This document shows positions 5,402 through 11,096 of a stretch of 12,960 bases of DNA, one piece after another. Under the pieces are notes generated by a model. It was not told where the DNA came from. It ran no database searches and was given only the letters and a program-made list of their open reading frames with translations. The DNA comes from Ruminococcus sp. UBA7158 (GTDB lineage: Bacteria > Bacillota > Clostridia > Oscillospirales > Ruminococcaceae). Position numbers and translations under genes: made by a program. The first letter of the stretch is position 1, and every line of letters begins with the position of its first letter. The stretch covers positions 1-12,960 of the forward strand of contig DKWG01000012.1 in NCBI GenBank assembly GCA_002491605.1. Reading direction: 5' to 3'.

Positions 5402-6688
5402 ATGGATAGCTTTGAAAAGCAGCTTGATGAGGTTAAGTCCTGCGTTGAACGGTATGTAAAATTCAAAATAAGCTCAAAGGATGACGCCCTTGACGTTCTG
5501 CAGGAGGTATACTTGTCTGCTTATCAAAAATTTTCGCAGCTGAAGGATATCGCAAGCTTTAAAGCATGGATAATAAGCATTGCAAAAAACAAGTGTGCTG
5601 ATTATTACCGCCGTGAATCCTTAAGGTTTGAGATTCCTATAGATGAGCTTAACGAGACGAGGCTCAATATCGGAAGGTGCGGAATTTTTGAGGAAAATAC
5701 CGTCAGGGACACCTTAGACCTTCTCGGCGACAAGGATAAGCAGATACTTTATCTGTATTTCTTTAAATCTATGCCGCAGGCGCAGATCGCAAAAAGGCTG
5801 GGAGTTCCTATAGGGACGGTTAAGTCAAGGCTTTATACTGCAAAGCAGAAATTCAAGGAGAAATATCCGTACGGCACCAAAGCTATGAAAGGAGAATTGA
5901 AAGTGAATAGATTGCCTGAATTTATCCCCGAATACAAAATTGAAGAGCGTCGGGAACAGCCGTTTTCGGTTAAATGGGAGGAGCTTCAGGGATGTCTGAT
6001 GATTCCTCGCATCGGGGAAAAGCTGACATGGGGATTGTACGATATGCCGTCCGGGAAGCGCACGGAATATACCGAAATGGAGGCTGTCGGGAAAGCGGAA
6101 ATACACGGAATAGAGGGCGTTGAGATTTTCGCCGTTCAATACGGTGCGGAGGATTACTATCGAACAGGCTCTGTCGATAAAATGGAGCGCAGGTTCGTAG
6201 CACAGCTTACCGATACACACTGTCGTTACCTTGCCGAAAGTCATATAGAAAACGGTGTGCGCAAGCTTTATACATTTCTTGACGGCGACGATTTCATCAA
6301 CAATTGGGGCTTCGGGGAAGATAACTGCGGAAATGAGGTTAATCTTTCCGCCAAGAACTTATTGCGGCGCAACGCAAACGAAATCAGCGGATACACCAAC
6401 AAAGAAACGGTCGATGTTGTTGGACGGTATACCGTCACTATCGGCGGTAAATCCTATGATACTATCTGCGTTATGGATATTCAATGCTTTAATGACGACG
6501 TTGCATCAGAGCAATATCTCGATAAGAACGGACGCACCGTCCTTTGGCGCAGGTTCAACCGCAACGACTGGGCGAACAAGCGTTACGGAAAGCTGTGGAC
6601 GCAGATGCTGCCCGAAAACGAACGCCTTACCATCAACGGCGTTACTTATGTTCACTGGTATGACTGCATAACGGATTATATACTGTAA
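5402..6688 (+). CDS. ECF-like sigma factor with a large C-terminal domain (sigma fusion 1)
   Basis: A 428-residue protein, more than twice the usual ECF length of 160-200. Sigma region 2 spans about residues 25-72 (DALDVLQEVYLSAYQKF, SFKAWIISIAKNKCADYYRR). Region 4 spans about 105-155 (KQILYLYFFKSMPQAQIAKRLG, GTVKSRLYTAKQKF). The rest (168-428) is a soluble mixed domain I cannot assign to a named family. It is rich in aromatic residues, has no membrane segment, and ends LPENERLTINGVTYVHWYDC. Such sigma proteins with appended domains occur in gut clostridia; the extra domain may sense a ligand or hold the sigma part inactive, which is inference. ATG 5402 follows AAGGTG (5392-5397). Between the two parts an in-frame GTG (5903) is preceded by AAAGGAG, so the C-terminal domain could also be made alone. 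No anti-sigma gene is adjacent. Confidence 0.85.
   Translation: MDSFEKQLDEVKSCVERYVKFKISSKDDALDVLQEVYLSAYQKFSQLKDIASFKAWIISIAKNKCADYYRRESLRFEIPIDELNETRLNIGRCGIFEENTVRDTLDLLGDKDKQILYLYFFKSMPQAQIAKRLGVPIGTVKSRLYTAKQKFKEKYPYGTKAMKGELKVNRLPEFIPEYKIEERREQPFSVKWEELQGCLMIPRIGEKLTWGLYDMPSGKRTEYTEMEAVGKAEIHGIEGVEIFAVQYGAEDYYRTGSVDKMERRFVAQLTDTHCRYLAESHIENGVRKLYTFLDGDDFINNWGFGEDNCGNEVNLSAKNLLRRNANEISGYTNKETVDVVGRYTVTIGGKSYDTICVMDIQCFNDDVASEQYLDKNGRTVLWRRFNRNDWANKRYGKLWTQMLPENERLTINGVTYVHWYDCITDYIL
5888..5905 (+). promoter_or_regulatory. Internal Shine-Dalgarno and GTG start in sigma fusion 1
   Basis: AAAGGAG (5888-5894) stands 8 bases before GTG 5903-5905, which is codon 168 of the same frame. It falls exactly after the last helix of sigma region 4. 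The +1 frame contains TGA at 5898-5900, and a GTGA overlap at the start itself, as in a normal two-gene junction. Initiation here would give a 261-residue free C-terminal protein. Confidence 0.5.
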
Positions 6689-6694
6689 AAGCGA

Positions 6695-6734
6695 AGAAAA
6701 AAGAGGTCGGCGTGGCAGTTGACTTCTTTTTTCT
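6695..6734 (+). terminator. Terminator after sigma fusion 1
   Basis: AGAAAAAAGAGGTC (6695-6708) pairs over 14 positions, with one G-T wobble, with GACTTCTTTTTTCT (6721-6734). The loop is 12 bases, and the right arm supplies the T-run. It begins 6 bases after the stop codon. Some read-through into the second sigma gene remains possible. Confidence 0.62.
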
Positions 6735-6794
6735 CAGATAAAATATAAAAATATTTTTAAAAACCACCCAGCAAAACTCCTATTTTAAGCACTT

Positions 6795-6814
6795 TATAAG
6801 TGAAAGGCAGGTGA
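6795..6814 (+). promoter_or_regulatory. Leader of sigma fusion 2 sharing an 11-base motif with fusion 1
   Basis: TATAAGTGAAA (6795-6805) is identical to 5356-5366 ahead of the first sigma gene, and both genes use a GGTGA-type ribosome binding site just before ATG. The shared leader suggests common regulation or duplication. I do not see a good TGAAC-type -35 here. TTGACT at 6719-6724 lies in the terminator and is poorly spaced from any -10. Confidence 0.35.
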
Positions 6815-6819
6815 GAACG

Positions 6820-8370
6820 ATGACGCACGATATTATTGAATGCTACATTGAAAAGGTCTATGGCTATGCAATTAGGCGCACCTATTCCAGCGAAGAAGCG
6901 GATGAGCTTGCGCAGGAGATATTGTTTACCGCCGTCCGTGAGCTTCCTAAGCTGAAAGACAAAAGTAAGCTTGAACCATGGCTTTGGGGGATAGCCCGCA
7001 ATGCTGCAAAAAGCTTTAGGCGCAGTATGGGAAAGCAGCGCGCGATGTATTCCTATGATTCGCTTGAAGCATTAACCTATGAGGACGAGCATTTTGAGGG
7101 CGAGGAAGAAATACTAAGCTCTCTAAGAGAAAAGATTGCCATGCTCTCCTGTATTTATCGTGACATCATCGTTTTATATTACTATGACGGTCTTTCGACA
7201 AAAGCAATCTCCGAAAAGCTAAATGTTCCAGAGGGAACAGTCAGATGGCGGCTTACGGAGGCAAGAAAAAAGCTTAAAAAGGAGTTGACAGAAATGAACG
7301 AAACGGCATTAAGACCTGTGAAAATACACTTGGACATCTACGGAAGCGGTAACTATGACGGAAAAACCATTCCTTTTCCGAGTGCATATATAAACGACGC
7401 TCTGTCTCAGAATATATTGTATTATTGCTATGAACAGCCTAAGAGTGTTGAGGACTTGGCGAAGCTGTGCGGAGTTCCTGCTTTCTATATTGAAGAAAGA
7501 ATTGATAATCTGCTAAAAAAAGATGCTGTTATTGAAGCTTCAAAGGGCAGGTATCAGACCGACTTTATAATATGGTCGGACAAATACGGTATTTTCTGCG
7601 AGGAAAACGCCGAAAAAGAGCTTATGCCTATCATGGATAAGCTGCTTAGCGCTATTAAGGATATTGCCAAAGAAGCCGCTAAGATTCCATTTTACAAGGC
7701 TGAAAAAAGCGAAGCGGACTTACTTTACCTTTATGGAGCAATGGCATTTTCATATGCCAGCAGAAATTACAACAGGCTTCCCTATCCTGAGATCAAGAAA
7801 AAGTATGACGGCAACAAATGGTGCTATATTGGAAACATGGAGACAGGCAGGCATCCAAGAATAAGTGTCGGAACGCAGCACTGTGCCAACCTTGGCAGCC
7901 GTGGCGGATGCAGTCATACATCGTATTGGATTAATGGAGTGCCGGGCCGTCAGATGATGTATGATAATTATATCAATGTCTGCGAGGATATTTTGCTAAG
8001 AGGAAAAACCGATGACGGCTATTCGGCTGCAAATGCAATTCAGGAGGGGTATATAAAGAAAAAGCCGGACGGCAGCTTATTTGTCACAGCTCCATACTTT
8101 ACTAAAAAGCAAAAGGAAGAATTCGACGCTATAGCGAAAAAGCATTTCGAGCCGGTTATGCATGAGTACTGTGAAGCTGTCGATAGGTTTGTATCGGGAT
8201 ATAAAAAGCTGTTTCCAAAGCATTTGAGCGATGACGCCGGCCGCCAGTGTCAGCATATGTTTATTGGAATGTATTCGGTAATCGTTAAATATGCGCAAAG
8301 GGTCGGGACGATTGAACTGCCCTCGGCTGATAGCTATTGCGATGTTTTGATACAGTTCAAGGAAAGCTGA
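6820..8370 (+). CDS. ECF-like sigma factor with a winged-helix and Cys/His-rich C-terminal domain (sigma fusion 2)
   Basis: A 516-residue protein from ATG 6820; GTG 6811 is possible, but ATG has GGTGA at the same short distance as in the first sigma gene. Sigma region 2 is at about 1-70 (ADELAQEILFTAVRELPKL, EPWLWGIARNAAKSFRR). Region 4 is at about 100-156 (YRDIIVLYYYDGLSTKAISE, PEGTVRWRLTEARKKLKKEL). The C-terminal 358 residues share no obvious similarity with those of the first gene. They begin with a winged-helix-like segment (about 195-245; SVEDLAKLCGVPAFYIEERI). A central region follows with C335, H345, H354, C355, C364 and H366, which might bind metal, and then a helical end. No membrane span is seen. 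The second domain could be a ligand- or redox-responsive control module; this is inference. An in-frame ATG at codon 159, with AAAAAGGAG before it, could start the C-terminal part separately. Confidence 0.82.
   Translation: MTHDIIECYIEKVYGYAIRRTYSSEEADELAQEILFTAVRELPKLKDKSKLEPWLWGIARNAAKSFRRSMGKQRAMYSYDSLEALTYEDEHFEGEEEILSSLREKIAMLSCIYRDIIVLYYYDGLSTKAISEKLNVPEGTVRWRLTEARKKLKKELTEMNETALRPVKIHLDIYGSGNYDGKTIPFPSAYINDALSQNILYYCYEQPKSVEDLAKLCGVPAFYIEERIDNLLKKDAVIEASKGRYQTDFIIWSDKYGIFCEENAEKELMPIMDKLLSAIKDIAKEAAKIPFYKAEKSEADLLYLYGAMAFSYASRNYNRLPYPEIKKKYDGNKWCYIGNMETGRHPRISVGTQHCANLGSRGGCSHTSYWINGVPGRQMMYDNYINVCEDILLRGKTDDGYSAANAIQEGYIKKKPDGSLFVTAPYFTKKQKEEFDAIAKKHFEPVMHEYCEAVDRFVSGYKKLFPKHLSDDAGRQCQHMFIGMYSVIVKYAQRVGTIELPSADSYCDVLIQFKES
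7276..7296 (+). promoter_or_regulatory. Internal Shine-Dalgarno and ATG start in sigma fusion 2
   Basis: AAAAAGGAG (7276-7284) is 9 bases before the in-frame ATG 7294-7296, immediately after the sigma region 4 end (KKLKKEL). In the +1 frame TGA occurs at 7286-7288, and again as an ATGA overlap at the start, exactly paralleling the first sigma gene. Initiation here would give a 358-residue free C-terminal protein. Confidence 0.52.
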
Positions 8371-8634
8371 AAAGGTGATGCGCACTTCGTGCGTGATGAG
8401 TTCTTCTGACGCAGAACGTGATGAGTGCTTGGCACGTGATGAGCCGGCTGTGCCGGCGTTGTGGAGTCGTGCTCCGCACGACAAATCTGAAGCAGAAGGT
8501 GCAAAGCGCAGGCTTCTTATCTTTTTTAAAGCTTCAAATCAGTCACGCAAAGCGTGACACCGCCACGTCGGGCTTTAGCCCGACACATCACTTCCTCACT
8601 CCCTCACTGCGAGCAAAGCGAGCAACATCACTTT
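8371..8634. repeat. Array of small hairpins separated by GTGATGAG, bounded by GTGATG...CATCAC
   Basis: The stretch after sigma fusion 2 is non-coding and built of short perfect hairpins, mostly with 3-base loops. They are CGCAC/GTGCG (8381-8393), TTCTG/CAGAA (8404-8416), GTGC/GCAC (8425-8435), GCCGGC/GCCGGC (8443-8457), GTCGTGC/GCACGAC (8466-8482), GTCACGC/GCGTGAC (8542-8558) and GTCGGGCT/AGCCCGAC (8567-8584). A looser GAAGC/GCTTC hairpin with a T-rich tail lies at 8489-8530. The first four are separated by exact GTGATGAG copies (8393, 8418, 8436; GTGATG also at 8375), and the fifth follows a degenerate copy. On the right the motif appears inverted as CATCAC (8586-8591, 8626-8631), so the element is bounded by inverted ends. 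Arm sequences differ while pairing is kept. Hairpin-rich interspersed repeats of this style occur in clostridial genomes; function is unknown. Confidence 0.75.
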
Positions 8635-8635
8635 A

Positions 8636-8679
8636 AAAAGAGACTGTGACCAAGATATTATCTCGTCACAGTCTCTTTT
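8636..8679. terminator. Strong bidirectional terminator
   Basis: AAAAGAGACTGTGAC (8636-8650) pairs perfectly with GTCACAGTCTCTTTT (8665-8679), and the 14-base loop contains further AGATA/TATCT pairing. T-runs exist on both strands. It separates sigma fusion 2 plus the hairpin array from the convergent gene at 8717-9763. Confidence 0.88.
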
Positions 8680-8716
8680 ATTATGAAATACAAAAAGCGA
8701 TAAAGGCAAAATTAAA

Positions 8717-9763
8717 TCACTTGCCGTTGAGGCGGGCTTTTTCTTCTTCGAGAAGTCTTATAAGCTCGTCTATTCTTGTAGACATCGATACCGCAGGCTC
8801 GCTTGAGGTTTCCGCCTTTTCAGTTTCATCGAGCTTCGTTTCAGGCTCCGAATTGACTGCCTGCTCCTCAGACGGCTTTTCATAAGCGGAGGTATCAAAA
8901 GCAGGTGCTTCATAAGCGGAGTTTGCCTTTGAATCGGTCGAGGTTATTGCTTCCTCGGTCTGCCAAGAGCCGTTATTCTTAGCAGGCGATGTATAAAGAA
9001 CATCCTCAGCCTTCTTCAGATCGCTGTTTTGCAGGCTCTTAAACTCATAATTGCCGTTGAACTCGCCCTTAAAGCTTGCTTCAAGAGCCTTGTCCGGTTC
9101 AAACTTTATATCCACGACCTCTTTGCGGCGGTTGTTTTTATCCTTATCGTAAAGCTGAAATGCTTCGGCGTCGCCGAATACCAGCTCCTCCGGTTCAATC
9201 TCCGGACGCTTATTTCTTTTCGCAGCCAATATAAGCATAATGACTTCATATATCACCAAAAGCGCACACGGTACAATAACTACAACAAGCATTCCTGCCT
9301 TTGACGATGCAAATCTTATAACAGCCCCGAGAAAAGTATCATAAGATACCGCCCTGCCTATAATATCAGAGCTTGAAACCGCCCACTGCTGATCGGCAGG
9401 AGCATTGTCGTACTTGACAATGTACTTTGTTTCTACACTGCCGTCTGCCATGGTTGTGTTTTGAGTTGCGACATAGCCTAAAACAGCAAGCCGTCCGTCT
9501 ATATTGCAAAGGATGACGTTTCCGGGTGCTTCGGGCAGAACTCCCTCGTCGACAAATACAGCTGCGCCTTTTTCTATTCTGGGATTCATTCCGTCGCCGT
9601 TCATTATATAAACTCTTTTTCCGAACAGAGTCGGAGCGGTATTGGAATCCTTAAACATTGAACACAAAACAAAGGTTGCAACAATAGCTAAAATCAAAAT
9701 TACAATAACTACTATTCCGACTATCTCAACAGCCTTGCGCTTCTTGGTTTTTTCATTAAACAT
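8717..9763 (-). CDS. Signal-peptidase-like (S26B fold) membrane protein, predicted inactive
   Basis: A 348-residue protein with a membrane span at about 12-35, an extracytoplasmic domain of about 120 residues, a second span at about 157-181, and a long acidic, low-complexity cytoplasmic tail ending in a short coiled coil (RIDELIRLLEEEKARL). The outside domain resembles SipW/S26B signal peptidases: RVYIMNGDGMNPRIEKGAAV aligns with the V-x-SGSMEPTI-x-x-G box, and SSDIIGRAV with the family's closing IIGKV strand. However, the residue before the Met, the nucleophilic Ser of active enzymes, is Gly58. The THR-type His motif also reads L-G-Y. Preprotein cleavage is therefore unlikely, and a binding or scaffold role is more plausible. 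ATG 9763 is preferred, as AGGGG is 8 bases ahead; TTG 9793 would lie upstream of that site. The gene is divergent from the coiled-coil membrane protein at 10105. Confidence 0.72.
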   Translation of the reverse strand: MFNEKTKKRKAVEIVGIVVIVILILAIVATFVLCSMFKDSNTAPTLFGKRVYIMNGDGMNPRIEKGAAVFVDEGVLPEAPGNVILCNIDGRLAVLGYVATQNTTMADGSVETKYIVKYDNAPADQQWAVSSSDIIGRAVSYDTFLGAVIRFASSKAGMLVVVIVPCALLVIYEVIMLILAAKRNKRPEIEPEELVFGDAEAFQLYDKDKNNRRKEVVDIKFEPDKALEASFKGEFNGNYEFKSLQNSDLKKAEDVLYTSPAKNNGSWQTEEAITSTDSKANSAYEAPAFDTSAYEKPSEEQAVNSEPETKLDETEKAETSSEPAVSMSTRIDELIRLLEEEKARLNGK

Positions 9764-9851
9764 AAACATATCCCCTTTTGAAGCATATACCAAAATACAT
9801 AATATGCAAGGTAAACAAGCATTAATGTACTTAAAAGCAATCAGTTATTTT

Positions 9852-9880
9852 AGTATAGCACGTTTCCTTTAAGATAGCAA
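9852..9880 (-). promoter_or_regulatory. Promoter of the signal-peptidase-like gene
   Basis: On the minus strand TTGCTA (9880-9875), 17-base spacer, TATACT (9857-9852). It would leave a leader of about 80 bases before the gene. The rest of the 341-base divergent intergenic region shows only the plus-strand promoter at 10005-10032 and its leader hairpin. Confidence 0.5.
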
Positions 9881-10004
9881 TATTTTTCGCTGAACGAAAA
9901 TACATTTTTAACTTTGATTTTTTGCGCATATGAGTAATCGGCTGTCTGTCGGGAAGCTTTATAATAGGTCAAGCTGTCTGAAAGGCGTGCGCAAAGCATT
10001 CAAG

Positions 10005-10032
10005 TTGACAAACCCGAAAAGCAGGATATAAT
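10005..10032 (+). promoter_or_regulatory. Promoter of the coiled-coil membrane protein gene
   Basis: Perfect TTGACA (10005-10010) and TATAAT (10027-10032) with a 16-base spacer, giving a leader of about 65 bases. Confidence 0.78.
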
Positions 10033-10073
10033 ATTATACAGTAGGTTATCACCTTTAATATTGAGAAAGAGAC

Positions 10074-10099
10074 GCCTCAGCTGAGCTGAGGCACGGTGA
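10074..10099 (+). promoter_or_regulatory. Leader hairpin next to the ribosome binding site
   Basis: GCCTCAG (10074-10080) pairs with CTGAGGC (10086-10092) around the 5-base loop CTGAG. GGTGA (10095-10099), the only plausible Shine-Dalgarno for ATG 10105, starts 2 bases after the stem. No T-run follows, so it is not a terminator; it may influence ribosome access or RNA stability. Confidence 0.4.
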
Positions 10100-10104
10100 T
10101 TTTT

Positions 10105-10959
10105 ATGTCCGATAAATCAAGCTTTATTCCGGAAGACGATGTGGAATTTGAAAATGATCTTGCCCAAAAAGCCAAGCTCGCAAGAGAGCAGGACTTAAAG
10201 CGCAGGCAGGAGCAAATAGAAGCGGAAAACGCCGAGCGCAAGAGCTATGAGCGCAAGCTTCAGGAGCAAAAGGTAGAGCTTCTGCGCTTAAAGCAGGGCG
10301 TTATCGACCACTCCGACGAAATCAAGGAGATAAAAGAAAAAAAGAAAAAGCTGTCCTTCGGCGAGTGGCTTGAAAACGTTTGGTACAGGTCAAAATGGCT
10401 TATTCTGTTCTGCGTTTTTTTATGCGTTGCGTTCGGATATATTGTATATCATTCCGTAACAACCGTTCAGCCGGACTATACGGTATTGGTTGTTACAGAT
10501 AACTATTCCCTTTATTACCGCACCGAAGAGCTTAAAAGCTTTATGCAGACTTATTGCGACGATATAAACGGAGACGGCGAGGTTAACGTATTAATATATA
10601 ACATTTTGTCCGACATGAGCGATCCTACTATGTCTACCTCTTATCAGGCTCAGATCATGGCTCAGCTTCAAACCGGAGACAATATGCTTATCATCTCCGA
10701 CGGCACAACCGACTTTGAAGTGCATGATTTCACCCAAGAAATAAGCTCGGACGTGTTGACCGATAAGGGCATAAAGCTGAATTGCGAGCTGACAAGGGAT
10801 AAGCTTAAGTGGCAGGAAATGCCCGATGAGCTTTACTTAGGAATAAGAGAGCCGCAAAAGCTTCTGTCCACCTCGCTTGAAACAATGCAGCACAATTTTG
10901 ACGATGCACTGCCGGTGTTTGAAAGATTACTTGACGCCGTATCGCAAAGCGAGCCTTAA
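10105..10959 (+). CDS. Coiled-coil, single-pass membrane protein of unknown function
   Basis: A 284-residue protein I cannot assign. Residues 15-82 are a highly charged coiled coil (QKAKLAREQDLKRRQEQIEA, then a KEIKEKKKKLSF end). A single membrane span at about 97-118 follows, so the N-terminal coil is likely cytoplasmic and residues 119-284 lie outside. The outer part has an EF-hand/dockerin-like calcium loop (D153, N155, D157, G158; DINGDGEVNV) followed by alternating strands and helices. ATG 10105 is chosen because GGTGA lies 5 bases before it; GTG 10096 overlaps that site. The gene is divergent from the signal-peptidase-like gene, and both encode membrane proteins with long cytoplasmic charged or coiled segments, so a shared envelope role is possible but unproven. 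No clear terminator follows. Confidence 0.75.
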   Translation: MSDKSSFIPEDDVEFENDLAQKAKLAREQDLKRRQEQIEAENAERKSYERKLQEQKVELLRLKQGVIDHSDEIKEIKEKKKKLSFGEWLENVWYRSKWLILFCVFLCVAFGYIVYHSVTTVQPDYTVLVVTDNYSLYYRTEELKSFMQTYCDDINGDGEVNVLIYNILSDMSDPTMSTSYQAQIMAQLQTGDNMLIISDGTTDFEVHDFTQEISSDVLTDKGIKLNCELTRDKLKWQEMPDELYLGIREPQKLLSTSLETMQHNFDDALPVFERLLDAVSQSEP

Positions 10960-11008
10960 TGCGGTTTTAATGAATGTGTTGAGAGCGGATTCAATCGAAA
11001 ACAGTGTC

Positions 11009-11050
11009 GATTGACAATGTGATTGTTAATCTGTATTCTGGTAGTATAAT
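11009..11050 (+). promoter_or_regulatory. Promoter and dyad operator of the ATPase/nuclease-like module
   Basis: Two overlapping promoters are possible: TTGACA (11011-11016) with TATTCT (11034-11039) at 17 bases, or TTGTTA (11023-11028) with TATAAT (11045-11050) at 16 bases. Both -35 elements lie inside an inverted repeat: GATTGACAAT (11009-11018) against ATTGTTAATC (11022-11031). Nine of 10 positions pair, the tenth is a G-T, and the gap is 3 bases. This suggests control by a dimeric DNA-binding protein not encoded in the window. Confidence 0.55.
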
Positions 11051-11096
11051 TATTTCAGCTAATTATGATGAACAATATGTTTAGGGGGCGATAGTC

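Noticed and set aside
5825..6671. Other long frames on both strands inside sigma fusion 1
   Set aside because: They lie wholly within a coding sequence with clear sigma domains and a conserved-looking C-terminus; they are frame shadows.
6719..6749. TTGACT followed by TAAAAT or TATAAA as promoter of sigma fusion 2
   Set aside because: Spacers are 14 or 19 bases, and the -35 lies in the terminator hairpin loop and right arm.
8371..8634. CRISPR-like array
   Set aside because: The repeat unit is only 8 bases, the intervening sequences are self-complementary hairpins rather than unique spacers, and no cas gene is nearby.
8375..8636. Two overlapping plus-strand frames of 60 and 72 codons
   Set aside because: They run through the hairpin array; composition follows the GTGATGAG repeats and there is no ribosome binding site.
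10153..10350. Repetitive charged sequence as a possible DNA repeat
   Set aside because: It is ordinary coiled-coil coding sequence without base-level repeats.
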